Origin: CAVPHV01 sp963704825
Lineage (GTDB): Bacteria > Actinomycetota > Acidimicrobiia > Spongiisociales > UBA5794
Assembly: GCA_963704825.1 (NCBI GenBank)
Contig: CAVPHV010000005.1
Span: 186,001 to 250,000 of the forward strand
Length of the DNA stretch: 64,000 nt
Direction of reading: 5' to 3'
Shown: positions 1 through 10,965 of the stretch, in pieces
Position numbering within the stretch: the stretch's first letter is position 1
Layout of the letters: every line of letters starts with the position of its first letter
Notes under the pieces: model-generated
The model's database searches: none
Seen by the model: the letters and a program-made list of their open reading frames with translations, nothing else
Told to the model about the DNA's origin: nothing
Program-made: the position numbers and the translations under genes

Positions 1-1
1 T

Positions 2-382
2 GTCGTCCTCATGCTGCTCGGCATCGCCCTTGTCGTTGTCGTCGTGCTGGCGATCGTCCTGGCGCCGAGCGGTCGTGAAGTCCCCATTCCGGCCGCGGTT
101 GAATCGGTCAACCCTGCAGATCAGGCGACCGTGCTGCTGCAAACGGATCTCGAGATCAACATGCAACCGGGCTACGACCTCGACATCTACGTTGACGGCG
201 TCCTGATCCCGCCCGATGAGGTCGACCGTGTGGAATCCACCGGTGACTACCGCTGGCGCCCAGGTCCGGGCAAGACGTTTGAGAGGTGGGCTCCAGGTAT
301 GCACAGTGTCCAGATCACGTGGGAGAAAGTGGCCGGCACACCTGAGGTCGGCGAGTATCGCTGGGTCTTCCGCGTCCAGTAG
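2..382 (+). CDS. Membrane-anchored hypothetical protein (5' end probably outside window)
   Basis: The frame is open to the left edge, so the true start may lie outside; the first visible ATG is at 11. The visible N-terminus is one strongly hydrophobic segment (about residues 1-20, rich in Val, Leu and Ile), followed by about 100 polar residues that probably lie outside the membrane. The soluble part has a Pro/Asp/Val-rich, beta-type composition. I recognise no family and infer only a bitopic membrane protein. It converges on ligA with an 18-base gap. Confidence 0.6.
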   Translation, partial: VVLMLLGIALVVVVVLAIVLAPSGREVPIPAAVESVNPADQATVLLQTDLEINMQPGYDLDIYVDGVLIPPDEVDRVESTGDYRWRPGPGKTFERWAPGMHSVQITWEKVAGTPEVGEYRWVFRVQ

Positions 383-400
383 CTGCGCCCGGCCGGCGGC

Positions 401-2500
<2,100 letters not shown>

Positions 2501-2505
2501 TCACT

Positions 2506-3417
2506 CTACGGTTCGGGCGGCCCGTCCCACTCGTCACCGATGTCGTTCCCGAGGCTACGCCACTGCCCGAACCACCGGCGGAGGGCACGCGGTAGCGAAT
2601 CGACCTGGGACAGGAGCTGCGGGTTGGCCACGGCGTCGACGGCTCGCTTCACGCCGCCGCGCAGCCGCGACGCCCACATGCGAACTCCGAGCACGATCCC
2701 GCCCCCGAGCAAGCCGGTGACGGCCGCTCCGGCCGCAATGTTGTCGAGCCCGAAAGCGCCATCGGCGACGCCCGTTGCTCCCGCAACGGCGGCCCCGGCC
2801 GCGGCGCTGGCGACCATCAGGCCGATGGCGATGCGTCGCACGTTGCCCGTGTCCGCCTCAACCGTGACCAATTGCCGATCCTCTCCAACGGGACGTACCG
2901 CCGACACGACTCGGCCTGAGGTGCGCAAGGCCCCGCTGCCGTGCGCCATGCGCAATTTGACCCGAGCCGTCGCGACCAGGCTCTCATCCTTCTCCCAAAT
3001 CGTCCTCGCCGCGTTCTCCTCGCGCTTGCGCAGCCCCTCGTGCTTGCCCATCCAGAAGTCGACGACGTTGTGCACCGAGCCGGCGTCACCGCCCACGACC
3101 CGGCGGGCCGACACGTTCTCCTCCACGAGGAGCCGATCGAGCCAATCGGGGTCCTCAGTCTGGAGACGGACCAGCTCTTCGGTGAGCGCGGTCTGCAAGT
3201 GCGCCTGATCGATGTCGAGCTCGTCGGCGATGCGGCCGAGCATCTCGGTATTGAACAGTTCGGGCTCGGTGCCATCCGGGGCGTCCGATTGAAGTTGGAT
3301 GGCTCGCTGCAGCACCCGCTCCGCCTCATCGACGCTCAGCTTCTGCAGCCGGTCGGCAACGCGACCTGCGTCATCGGGAGACTCGGGATAGGGCGGCTGG
3401 TCCTGTTGGCGATCCAC
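2506..3417 (-). CDS. Hypothetical membrane protein with two C-terminal hydrophobic segments
   Basis: About 303 residues. The frame stays open upstream into mnmA, but that part reads as low-complexity shadow, so I place the start at the GTG at 3417. The first ~170 residues are acidic and helical, with many Asp, Glu, Leu and Gln. Two Gly/Ala-rich hydrophobic stretches follow at about residues 200-220 and 235-260, then a basic tail ending GDEWDGPPEP. No enzyme motif is visible. It lies in the same direction as mnmA with a short gap and may share its transcript. Function unknown. Confidence 0.7.
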   Translation of the reverse strand: MDRQQDQPPYPESPDDAGRVADRLQKLSVDEAERVLQRAIQLQSDAPDGTEPELFNTEMLGRIADELDIDQAHLQTALTEELVRLQTEDPDWLDRLLVEENVSARRVVGGDAGSVHNVVDFWMGKHEGLRKREENAARTIWEKDESLVATARVKLRMAHGSGALRTSGRVVSAVRPVGEDRQLVTVEADTGNVRRIAIGLMVASAAAGAAVAGATGVADGAFGLDNIAAGAAVTGLLGGGIVLGVRMWASRLRGGVKRAVDAVANPQLLSQVDSLPRALRRWFGQWRSLGNDIGDEWDGPPEP

Positions 3418-3454
3418 CCTTGCAGTATGCCCGATCCTGCCAATCAGCGGGAGG

Positions 3455-4531
3455 TCAGCGGACGGGCTTGAGAATCGTGCCCCCACCGAGCATCTCGTCA
3501 CCGCGGTAGAACACTGCGGCTTGCCCCGGGGCCACGCCCGGCTGGGATTCGGCAAACTCCACCAGGAAGCGATCGGCGCCATTCGGGGTGAGGCGGGCGG
3601 CAACGGCCTTGGCGCGGTACCGGACTTTGACCGCAACCTCCCTCTCAACGGGAGATGCACCGGCCACAAACGTGGCATCGCCCACGACACACCCCGAAAC
3701 CATCAGGTCCTCTTTGCGGCCGATGACGACTGTGGCGGTGGCAGGTTCGATGTCGACGACATACCGGGGCGTGTCCGCGGCAATCCCCAATCCCTTCCGC
3801 TGGCCGATCGTGAAGTCCACGGTTCCCTCGTGACGTCCGACGATGGCGCCGGATTCGTCCACGATGGGACCGGGCTGCGCCACCTCGGCGAAGTTGTCCC
3901 GCAGGAAAGTGCGGTAGTTGCCCGAGGCGACAAAACAGAGATCCTGGCTGTCCGGCTTGTCGGCGGTGCGCAGGCCAAGCCGGGAAGCGTGCCGACGCAC
4001 GTCGGCCTTGGTCATTTCTCCCACGGGGAGGCGCACCTGCGCCAGCTCCTGCTGGCCGAGCATGTGGAGCACGTAGGACTGGTCCTTGGCGTGGTCCACC
4101 GCCCGCATCAGGTGGTAGCCGGCCTCGTCGTGCACGATCCTGGCGTGGTGGCCGGTGACGAGCAAGGTGCAGCCGAGCGCTGCGGTCCGGTCGAGCAGTG
4201 CTTTGAAACGAACCCGGCGGTTACATTCGATGCAGGGATTGGGAGTGCGACCAGCCATGTACTCGGCGCCAAAGCGGTCGACGACCTCGGTGCGGAACTC
4301 GTCGACGTAGTCGAGCACGTAGTAGGGGACATCCAATTGCGCCGCCACCCGCCTGGCATCTTCGGCATCTCCGACCGTGCAACACCCCGATGTCGGCATT
4401 TCGCCGTTGCGCCCCTCCCATTGCTTGAGCGTCACCCCGACGACGTCGTAGCCGGCCTCGACCATCAGCGCGGCCGCCACCGAACTGTCGACCCCGCCCG
4501 ACATCGCAACGAGAGCGCGCGGCGTGCTCAT
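3455..4531 (-). CDS. mnmA: tRNA-specific 2-thiouridylase MnmA
   Basis: Adds sulfur to wobble uridine 34 of tRNA-Lys, Glu and Gln, giving 2-thiouridine. The 358-residue protein has the PP-loop ATP-binding motif SGGVDSS at residues 11-17 and both catalytic cysteines: Cys100 in NPCIEC and Cys199 in DSQDLC. The start is the ATG whose ATGA overlaps the stop of the upstream cysteine desulfurase; an in-frame extension further upstream runs inside that gene and is rejected. Overlap with the desulfurase suggests translational coupling of sulfur donor and acceptor. Confidence 0.96.
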   Translation of the reverse strand: MSTPRALVAMSGGVDSSVAAALMVEAGYDVVGVTLKQWEGRNGEMPTSGCCTVGDAEDARRVAAQLDVPYYVLDYVDEFRTEVVDRFGAEYMAGRTPNPCIECNRRVRFKALLDRTAALGCTLLVTGHHARIVHDEAGYHLMRAVDHAKDQSYVLHMLGQQELAQVRLPVGEMTKADVRRHASRLGLRTADKPDSQDLCFVASGNYRTFLRDNFAEVAQPGPIVDESGAIVGRHEGTVDFTIGQRKGLGIAADTPRYVVDIEPATATVVIGRKEDLMVSGCVVGDATFVAGASPVEREVAVKVRYRAKAVAARLTPNGADRFLVEFAESQPGVAPGQAAVFYRGDEMLGGGTILKPVR

Positions 4532-5664
4532 CGCAGCTCGCCGACGATGGCGGCTACCCGGGCGGCCGCCCGGTCGCCATCTTCGGGCACCGATGGCCAA
4601 CCGAAACTGAACCGGACGCATTCAGCCGCCGCAGCCTCGTCGAATCCCATTGCGGCGAGCACGTGCGACACCTCGACGGCGCCGCTCTGACAAGCTGACC
4701 CGGCGGCGGCGGCGAGACCGGCCTGATCGAGGCGAATCAGCAGCGTCTCGGCGCGAACGCCTGGGATCCTCAGATGGCTGTGCTGGACGAGTCGCGCCTC
4801 GCCGGTTCCGTTGATCTCGACGTCGGGTACGGCCGCGAGCAGGGCGCTCTCGAAGCGATCCCGCGCCCGACCCACTCGCTGTCGAAAGGCGGCCCGATCC
4901 GCAACGGTGGCCTCCATCGCGGCGACCATCCCAACGATGCCGGCAACGTTGTGGGTCCCGCTGCGACGGCCGAGCTCCTGCCCGCCGCCGTGAAGAACGG
5001 GTTCGAGGTCGATTCCATCGTGAACGTAGAGCAACCCAACGCCCTTCGGTCCACCAAACTTGTGGGCAGCAAGCGCGATCAGGTCGGCCCCGGTCGACGC
5101 GGTCGTGATCTCCTCTGATATGTAGGCCTGCACTGCGTCGGTATGTACGAGCACCTCGGGGTTCACGCCTCGGGCTGCGGCTGCGACCTCGGCTACCGGT
5201 TGCAGCGTGCCGACCTCGTTGTTGGCCGCCATGACCGAGACCACCCGAGTCCGGGTTGTGACGCTGGCCGCGACCTGGGCCGGATCGACCCTGCCGTCGC
5301 GATCGACGCCGACGATGGCGACCGACCCGCCCAGCCGCGACACGAAGTGGGCAGACTCGAGGACCGCCTCGTGCTCGACGGCGGTCGTCACCACTCCCCC
5401 GAGGTTGCCGTGGGCCAATGCTGCCCCGGTCACCGCCAGGTTGTCGGCTTCGGTGCCCCCGCCGGTAAACACGATCTCGAGTGGACAAGCCGCCCCGAGC
5501 AGCTCTGCGGCGCGCTCGCGGGCTTCCTCCATGGCGTTCTTGGCGCGTTGGCTGACGGCGTGCATCCCCGACGGATTCCCGAAGGCGTCGTCGAAGAAGG
5601 GAGCCATCGCTTCCCGGGTCTCGGGCCGAACGGCGGTGGTGGCGGCATGGTCGAGGTAGAGCAT
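4528..5664 (-). CDS. iscS: Cysteine desulfurase (IscS/NifS family)
   Basis: PLP enzyme that converts cysteine to alanine and passes persulfide sulfur to acceptors. Start is the ATG before LYLDHAATTAVRPE, the classical beginning of this family. Visible motifs are the PLP Schiff-base Lys202 in AAHKFGGPKG, HTDAVQA, and the mobile-loop Cys325 in GSACQSG. 378 residues is normal. Its stop overlaps mnmA by four bases, so tRNA thiolation is a clear use; iron-sulfur cluster assembly is also possible because no other desulfurase is visible in this window. Confidence 0.94.
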   Translation of the reverse strand: MLYLDHAATTAVRPETREAMAPFFDDAFGNPSGMHAVSQRAKNAMEEARERAAELLGAACPLEIVFTGGGTEADNLAVTGAALAHGNLGGVVTTAVEHEAVLESAHFVSRLGGSVAIVGVDRDGRVDPAQVAASVTTRTRVVSVMAANNEVGTLQPVAEVAAAARGVNPEVLVHTDAVQAYISEEITTASTGADLIALAAHKFGGPKGVGLLYVHDGIDLEPVLHGGGQELGRRSGTHNVAGIVGMVAAMEATVADRAAFRQRVGRARDRFESALLAAVPDVEINGTGEARLVQHSHLRIPGVRAETLLIRLDQAGLAAAAGSACQSGAVEVSHVLAAMGFDEAAAAECVRFSFGWPSVPEDGDRAAARVAAIVGELR

Positions 5665-5745
5665 GAAACGGAAGTCTCGCAGACCCCGGTCACTGTGGGA
5701 ACGCCCGAGGAGAACCCTGTTCGGGCGTGGCTGACGCGCGGCTTT

Positions 5746-5778
5746 TCGTACGTGAACCACGCCAGAACAGGAAAGGAC
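5746..5778 (+). repeat. Copy A of a 33-bp intergenic repeat
   Basis: By eye this stretch matches 40937-40969 at 27 of 33 positions, beginning TCGTAC and ending AAGGAC. Both copies lie between divergent genes and just upstream of a plus-strand enzyme gene. The role is unknown; a binding site or a small dispersed repeat are both possible. Confidence 0.45.
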
Positions 5779-5808
5779 CCCGTCGCGGGGCGATATGGTG
5801 CGGTCTTG

Positions 5809-6834
5809 ATGCGAGCCCTACAGATCACGACCATCGGTCGGCCGCTCGAAGCTGCCGACCTCCCCGATCCCGAGCCGGGCTCCGACGAGGTCGTCGTGGC
5901 CGTCGCCGCGGCCGGGATCTGCCACTCCGACGTGCACTACCGGGCTGGGCATCCGGCGCCACGACACCTCCCGATGGTCCCCGGCCACGAGGTCGCCGGC
6001 ACCATCGCCGCCACCGGCCCCGGCGTCAGCCCCGACCGGGTCGGCGATCGAGTGGCGCTGCACTACGTCGTGTCGTGCGGTTCGTGCGATGCCTGCCGCC
6101 GCGGACTGGAGCAGTTCTGCGAGCGTTACGAGATGTTGGGCCAGACCCGCAACGGCGGATACGCCGAACGGGTCGTGGTCCCCGGACGCAATGCGGTCAC
6201 GATTCCCGCTCCGATCACATCCGCCCACGCGGCCGTGATGATGTGCTCCTCGTCCACTTCACTCCACGCTCTGCGTAGGGGACGGCTCACGCCGGGAGAG
6301 TCGGTGGCCGTCTTCGGCCTCGGTGGGCTGGGAGCCTCGGCGGTGCAACTTGCGTTCGCGCTTGGAGCAGCGCGGGTGTATGGCGTCGACCTCGACGCCG
6401 AGCGTCTGGCGCTGGCGGCCAAGTTCGGCGCGGTGCCCATCGACGGGAATGGGGACCCCGCGGCGGACATCCGTGCCGAGGGTGGTGCCGACGTCGCCAT
6501 CGACCTCGTTGGCTCCACGTCCGTGTTGACCGCAGCCATGGCCTCCGTGCGGCCCACCGGAAGGATTGTTGCGGTCGGCGTGACCCGCGGCACGATGTCC
6601 CTCGATCCCTATCGCGACTTGATCGGCCCAGAGGCGGAACTCATCGGCTCGAACGATCACCATCTCAGCGAAATCCACGAACTCTTCGATCTCGCGGTTG
6701 CCGGCAAACTCGTACTCGACGACGTCGTCACCGCGACGGTGCCGCTCGACGCCGCGGCCGTCAACGCAGCCATGGATCGCCTCCAACACTTCGGGTCCGG
6801 AGTGCGGACGGTGATCGAACCCGCCGACACCTAG
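5809..6834 (+). CDS. Zinc-dependent alcohol dehydrogenase
   Basis: Medium-chain dehydrogenase that oxidises alcohols or reduces aldehydes with NAD(P)H; the substrate is not predictable. The 341-residue protein has the catalytic zinc ligands Cys38 and His60-Glu61 (GHEVAG), four structural-zinc cysteines at 90, 93, 96 and 104, and a Rossmann motif GLGGLG. The frame is open far upstream over iscS, but that part is antisense shadow; the chosen ATG gives the family N-terminus. It stands alone, 145 bases from the divergent iscS. It lies 17 kb from the BMC operon, so a link to acetaldehyde reduction there is only speculation. Confidence 0.92.
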   Translation: MRALQITTIGRPLEAADLPDPEPGSDEVVVAVAAAGICHSDVHYRAGHPAPRHLPMVPGHEVAGTIAATGPGVSPDRVGDRVALHYVVSCGSCDACRRGLEQFCERYEMLGQTRNGGYAERVVVPGRNAVTIPAPITSAHAAVMMCSSSTSLHALRRGRLTPGESVAVFGLGGLGASAVQLAFALGAARVYGVDLDAERLALAAKFGAVPIDGNGDPAADIRAEGGADVAIDLVGSTSVLTAAMASVRPTGRIVAVGVTRGTMSLDPYRDLIGPEAELIGSNDHHLSEIHELFDLAVAGKLVLDDVVTATVPLDAAAVNAAMDRLQHFGSGVRTVIEPADT

Positions 6835-6845
6835 AGGGTGACACC

Positions 6846-7991
6846 TCAACTCTCCGGCGTGGCCACTCCAGAGACGAAATTCAGTACCGCGGTCGAGTAG
6901 CGGGTTGGGTCGACGTTCCACGCGAAGACGTGGTCGGCGCCCTCAAATCGCTCGTAGATGACGATATCGGGACGGGCGGCGGCGAACGCATCGCTTGTAG
7001 CCACCGGCACGGTTCCGTCGGCGGTGCCGTGAATCAGCAGGATGGGCACATCGAACTCGTCGGCGCGCGCCACGTGGTCGAGCTGAGGCCAATCGAGTCC
7101 GAAACGGAGCCGAGCGATCGCCTTGGCGCCGGCTGTGAGGAAGGTAGGCACCCCGCGCTCGGCCGCCTCGCTATCGACCACTTCCTCGAGGTCGAGCACG
7201 GGAGAGTCCAAGATGACGCCGCGGACCCGGCTGATCAGGTCCGACTCGTGAAGGAAGACCGATGTGATGGCCCCTCCCATGCTGTAGCCGAGAATCACGA
7301 ACTCCTCGGCACCCTGCACCAACCCAAACTGCAGTGCCGCTTCGAGGTCCTTCCACTCCTCCAGCCCCCAGGTGTAGCGCCCCGAATCGCTCGCCGCCGC
7401 GCCCGCATCATTGCGGTAGCTGATGACGAGGACCGGGTACCCGGCTTCGTGCAGGGTTGGGATCATCCGCAGCGCCTGCTTGCGCTCATCGACCCCCTTG
7501 CCGTGAACGATCACAACCCAGGTGTCGCGAGTTCCGTCGATGAGCCATGCCGGGTTCACTCCAAGCTCGCCCGGCACGACCACCTCTTCGTATTCGATGC
7601 CGTGGGCGGTGAGCGGGTCGTTGAGGAAGGCGTATTGGTCGAAGGCGACAGCATCTCCGGGAGCAAATGATCCTTCGAGGGTGACAAAGCCGCGCTCAAC
7701 GTCGCCCTCACGAACCTCCACCACTCCGGTCACCTGGCCGTATCCGTTTGGACCAACCAAGCCCCAGACACCGTCGAGCGCGGATTCGTCGGTTCGCGAG
7801 AGAACGATCCGCCCTTCGCTGAGGGAAACCACTTGGACGTCGCGCTCGGGCTCGTACTGATTCGGGGTGAGAAGATCGGCGTCGAGGACGTTGGAGAAGT
7901 ACCACATTCCTGCGATGAGAGCGACGCCGACGACGGACAGGGCAATGATCCCGGCGCGCTTCGCCCACATCTTCACGGAGCTGGCTTCCAT
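6846..7991 (-). CDS. Membrane-anchored alpha/beta hydrolase
   Basis: 381 residues. A single membrane segment at about residues 12-32 follows Lys/Arg residues, so the catalytic domain is probably extracytoplasmic. The hydrolase domain shows the nucleophile elbow GYSMGG with Ser237, an oxyanion-type HGKG motif near residue 163, an Asp in HGTADGTVPV and a His in GADHVFAW. This is the serine hydrolase triad seen in BAAT or prolyl-oligopeptidase-like esterases. The substrate is unknown. The frame stays open to 8555 over the antisense strand of the next gene, but the membrane anchor fixes the start here. Confidence 0.87.
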   Translation of the reverse strand: MEASSVKMWAKRAGIIALSVVGVALIAGMWYFSNVLDADLLTPNQYEPERDVQVVSLSEGRIVLSRTDESALDGVWGLVGPNGYGQVTGVVEVREGDVERGFVTLEGSFAPGDAVAFDQYAFLNDPLTAHGIEYEEVVVPGELGVNPAWLIDGTRDTWVVIVHGKGVDERKQALRMIPTLHEAGYPVLVISYRNDAGAAASDSGRYTWGLEEWKDLEAALQFGLVQGAEEFVILGYSMGGAITSVFLHESDLISRVRGVILDSPVLDLEEVVDSEAAERGVPTFLTAGAKAIARLRFGLDWPQLDHVARADEFDVPILLIHGTADGTVPVATSDAFAAARPDIVIYERFEGADHVFAWNVDPTRYSTAVLNFVSGVATPES

Positions 7992-8066
7992 GACGCAAAA
8001 GCGTAGACCCAAACGCCCGATAGGCACTCCCCGCGGGCCACCAGTTGGTAGATCCGGCCGCAAACC

Positions 8067-8072
8067 TATCAT
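8067..8072 (+). promoter_or_regulatory. -10 box of a leaderless transcript (8079 gene)
   Basis: TATCAT lies six bases before the ATG at 8079, so transcription should begin at or next to the start codon. No Shine-Dalgarno sequence precedes that ATG. Confidence 0.55.
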
Positions 8073-8078
8073 CTGCTT

Positions 8079-8513
8079 ATGGCCCGCACCATCACCGTAT
8101 TTGTCACCATTGCCGCCCCGATCGATGCGGTCTGGGCCGATCTCGCCAATCTCGAGTCGCACGTCGAGTGGATGGCCGACGCCGAATCCATCACCATCAT
8201 CACCCCCCAGACCTCCGGCGTCGGCACCACGATGGAGGTCGAGACCCGGGTTGGGCCACTGCGACTCAACGACGTCATGGAGTTCACCGGGTGGGATCCG
8301 CCACAGCGCATGGCGATACGGCACCAAGGTCTCGTCACCGGCGTCGGCGAGTTCGTCCTCACCGACATCGGTGGGAACACAACCCGGTTCATGTGGACCG
8401 AGGCGCTCACCTTCCCGTGGTACCTCGGTGGCCCCATCACCGAGTTCTTCGCAGCCCCCGTGTTGTCGGCGATCTGGAAGCGAAACCTGGCCCGCCTCGC
8501 CGCCCGCTTCTAG
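8079..8513 (+). CDS. SRPBCC (polyketide cyclase/START-like) family protein
   Basis: 144 residues with the usual SRPBCC start: a beta strand, then IDAVWADLANLESHVEWMADAES. The fold is a small helix-grip barrel that binds hydrophobic ligands. No catalytic residue can be assigned, so neither ligand nor reaction is known. The gene is preceded by a -10 box at leaderless distance. It is divergent from the membrane hydrolase and converges on an enoyl-CoA hydratase. Two more members of this superfamily occur in the window: one intact at 55849 and one broken at 57567. Confidence 0.85.
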   Translation: MARTITVFVTIAAPIDAVWADLANLESHVEWMADAESITIITPQTSGVGTTMEVETRVGPLRLNDVMEFTGWDPPQRMAIRHQGLVTGVGEFVLTDIGGNTTRFMWTEALTFPWYLGGPITEFFAAPVLSAIWKRNLARLAARF

Positions 8514-8568
8514 GGGTGTTGAAGAGACGCCGGGCGGGATTGCGACGGCGAGCAAACGCTTGGCCTCG

Positions 8569-8590
8569 AGCTTGGCGGCACGCCCAAGCT
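8569..8590. terminator. Possible bidirectional hairpin between convergent genes
   Basis: AGCTTGGCG pairs with CGCCCAAGCT across a three-base loop with one bulged C. It lies between the convergent SRPBCC and enoyl-CoA hydratase genes. There is no U-tract, so terminator function is only suggested by position. Confidence 0.35.
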
Positions 8591-8697
8591 GGCGTCGTTC
8601 GACAGTCCCCTAGGCCGCGTACGCTCCCGAATTGGCAGTCCGGGACTGCGTCGGGGCGCCCGCCCCGCCGGCCACGCTCTTCGCATCCGGTTGGCGG

Positions 8698-9477
8698 CTA
8701 TTTACCGGTGAAGGTTGCTTGCTCTTTGTTCACGAAAGCGAGGATGCCCGCCTTGGCGTCTTCGGTGGCGAAGCAGCCGTTGAAGGCATCGCTTTCGACC
8801 GCCATGGCGTCATCGATGGGTCGGCCGAAACCGTCGCCCATCGCCTGCTTGACCGCGGCGTAGGCCTTGGTCGGCCCCTCGGCCCAGCGTGCCGCGTCGG
8901 CTTTGGCCGCGGCGAGCAAATCGTCGGCGGGAACGACCTTGTCGGCGATGCCGAGTGTGAGGGCCTCATCGGCGGCAACGTGTCGCCCGGACATGTTGAG
9001 CTCCTTCGCTGCCTGGTAGCCGATCAGCCGTTGCAGACGCTGCGTCCCGCCGGCGCCTGGGATGATGCCGAGCAGGATCTCGGGCTGCCCGACCTTGGCG
9101 TCATCGGCGAGGTACCGAAAGTCGGCGCCCATGGCGAGTTCGAGGCCACCACCGAGTGCGTAGCCCGCAACGGCGGCGATGACCGGCTTCTCGAGCTTCT
9201 CCAGCCGGCGCACCGTGTCGGCCAACCCTGAGGCCTGGGGCTCGGCGCCATCACCATCGAACGCATCTACAAACCGGGTGATGTCGGCGCCGGCGGCGAA
9301 GTGGCGATTGCCGGTGATCACGACAGCGCGGATCGCGTCGTCTCCGGCGGCGGCGATGGCGGCATCGATGTCGCCGATCAATTCACCGTTGAGGGCATTG
9401 ACCGGTGGCCGGTTCAAGGTGATGACAGCAACGGCTCCGTCTACGGCATACTCGACCAGGCTCACGACATCCTCCAT
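8698..9477 (-). CDS. Enoyl-CoA hydratase/isomerase (crotonase family)
   Basis: Hydrates trans-2-enoyl-CoA in fatty acid or branched-chain acyl-CoA degradation. The 259-residue protein has the crotonase signature AVAGYALGGGLELAMGADF and both catalytic glutamates of true hydratases: Glu113 (GLELAMGAD) and Glu133 (QPEILLGIIPGAGG). The oxyanion-hole stretch is RHFAAGADI. Start is ATG at 9477; a GTG five codons in is an alternative. meaB lies 21 bases upstream in the same direction, suggesting a shared transcript for propionate or odd-chain metabolism. Confidence 0.93.
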   Translation of the reverse strand: MEDVVSLVEYAVDGAVAVITLNRPPVNALNGELIGDIDAAIAAAGDDAIRAVVITGNRHFAAGADITRFVDAFDGDGAEPQASGLADTVRRLEKLEKPVIAAVAGYALGGGLELAMGADFRYLADDAKVGQPEILLGIIPGAGGTQRLQRLIGYQAAKELNMSGRHVAADEALTLGIADKVVPADDLLAAAKADAARWAEGPTKAYAAVKQAMGDGFGRPIDDAMAVESDAFNGCFATEDAKAGILAFVNKEQATFTGK

Positions 9478-9498
9478 TTGGTGGCTCGATTCGTCAGG

Positions 9499-10455
9499 CT
9501 ACTCGGCAGCGACAAACGCCAATAGACGGCGAGCTGCGGTCCACGGATCGAGCCGGCGTTCCGTGACCAGTGTCAGCATTTCCTCCCACTCCGGGTGATC
9601 CCGCGTGGCGCGCACCTGCAGCCCCACCGCAGCCGCCACAGCCGTCTCGACGTCACCGAGCAGTCTGCGGTGCCGCATCGCACTCAGCTCTCCTGAGGCC
9701 CCAAGTTGGGAGCGATGGGCGGCAACCGCCTCCCAAAGCTCATCGATGCCTTCGCCGCTCGAGGCGACCGTTGCAATGACCGGCGGCCACCATTCGCCGT
9801 GCCCGCCCAGCTCGAGCATCTGTTTGAGGTCGCGCATGGTCTCGTTGACCCCGTCCCGATCGGCCTTGTTCACCACGAACACGTCGCCGATCTCGAGCAG
9901 CCCGGCCTTGGCTGCCTGGATGCTGTCGCCCCAGCCGGGGTTGAGCACCACCAGAGTGGTGTCGGCGTTGGCCGCGATTTCGACCTCCGCCTGACCGACG
10001 CCCACCGTTTCGACCAAGATCTCGGGAAAGCCCATTCCGTCGAGCACGGCCATGGCACGGGGAGTGGCTTCCGACACTCCCCCGAGATGCCCGCGGCTCG
10101 CCATGGACCGGATATAGACCTCGGTGTCGTCGATGTGGTCTTGCATGCGGACCCGATCCCCAAGCACGGCGCCGCCGGTAAATGGACTCGAGGGATCGAC
10201 CGCCAGGACGGCCACCGCGGTATCTGTGTCGCGGATCTGGGCGATGAGGCGGTTGGTCAGCGTCGACTTCCCCGCTCCCGGCGCTCCGGTCAGCCCGGTG
10301 GTCCACGCCCTTCCGGTCTGCGGAAACAGCTCCGCCAGGATGCGGTCGCCATCGGGATGGTGATCCTCAACCAGGGTGATCATCCGCGCCAACGCCCGCC
10401 GATCCCCGCCAGTCGCTAGGGGAATCAGGATCTCAGGATCGGTGGTGCGTGCCAT
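9499..10455 (-). CDS. meaB: Methylmalonyl-CoA mutase-associated GTPase MeaB
   Basis: G3E-family GTPase that loads and protects the adenosylcobalamin cofactor of methylmalonyl-CoA mutase. From the chosen start it has 318 residues, near the family norm. The P-loop is GAPGAGKST, followed by VLAVDPSSPFTGGAVLGDRVRM, ETVGVGQAE and the base-recognition motif NKAD. The frame extends upstream to 10635, but the family begins near ARTTDPEILI, and a TAGGCT box sits eight bases before this ATG. No mutase gene is visible in the window; the neighbouring enoyl-CoA hydratase fits acyl-CoA metabolism. Confidence 0.94.
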   Translation of the reverse strand: MARTTDPEILIPLATGGDRRALARMITLVEDHHPDGDRILAELFPQTGRAWTTGLTGAPGAGKSTLTNRLIAQIRDTDTAVAVLAVDPSSPFTGGAVLGDRVRMQDHIDDTEVYIRSMASRGHLGGVSEATPRAMAVLDGMGFPEILVETVGVGQAEVEIAANADTTLVVLNPGWGDSIQAAKAGLLEIGDVFVVNKADRDGVNETMRDLKQMLELGGHGEWWPPVIATVASSGEGIDELWEAVAAHRSQLGASGELSAMRHRRLLGDVETAVAAAVGLQVRATRDHPEWEEMLTLVTERRLDPWTAARRLLAFVAAE

Positions 10456-10463
10456 GCCGTAGG

Positions 10464-10469
10464 AGCCTA
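10464..10469 (-). promoter_or_regulatory. -10 box of meaB (leaderless spacing)
   Basis: On the minus strand TAGGCT lies eight bases before the meaB ATG, consistent with a transcript starting at the start codon. Confidence 0.45.
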
Positions 10470-10544
10470 GGACGGTTGGACAATCGGCTACGACATCGCC
10501 CCGCGCTGGTGGGTTGGCGGTCGGGCGGGAGGCTGCGACCGAAA

Positions 10545-10865
10545 CTACACGGCGACGACTTCGTCGACACCGGGGACCCGGTCGCGCAGGATGCGCTCGA
10601 TCCCTGCGGTGAGAGTCATCGTCGACATGGGACAACCGCCGCAGGCTCCGACCAGTTGCAGGGACACCCGGCCGTTCTGGGCTCCGAGTAATACGAGGTC
10701 ACCGCCGTCGGCTTGGAGCGCCGGGCGGATGTACTCGAGAGTCTCCTCGAGCAGGGTCACGTCGATGTCGATGCCGTTGCCCTCGGGCGCGTCGGCCTGA
10801 TCGGCAGCATCGGTCGGCGACGCTACCTCGATGATTGAACTCTGTACGTCACGGTCGTCGGTCAT
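10545..10865 (-). CDS. NifU-like iron-sulfur cluster scaffold/carrier
   Basis: 106 residues with a variable, acidic N-terminal ~35 residues, then a NifU C-terminal domain: LEYIRPALQADGGDLVLL and the cluster-binding CxxC in GACGGCPMS. It carries a 4Fe-4S cluster to target proteins. A GAAGGA ribosome-binding site precedes the ATG, which settles the start; the long frame further upstream is antisense shadow. It stands alone, although several iron-sulfur clients occur nearby (LutB, the protein at 35897, KorAB). Confidence 0.9.
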   Translation of the reverse strand: MTDDRDVQSSIIEVASPTDAADQADAPEGNGIDIDVTLLEETLEYIRPALQADGGDLVLLGAQNGRVSLQLVGACGGCPMSTMTLTAGIERILRDRVPGVDEVVAV

Positions 10866-10965
10866 GGTTTTCCTTCGCTTGCCCTCTGCAACCAGGCAGA
10901 CGGGGCCGTATTCCGAATTCGCACTACCAGTGTAGGAGTATTTGCGACGGCACAATACCCTCGAC

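Noticed and set aside
5143..5808. In-frame upstream extension of the alcohol dehydrogenase
   Set aside because: Runs antisense over iscS and has no dehydrogenase-like residues; the family N-terminus begins at 5809.
8635..8649. Small hairpin GCAGTC-CGG-GACTGC
   Set aside because: Only six base pairs without a U-tract; the hairpin at 8569-8590 is the better terminator candidate.
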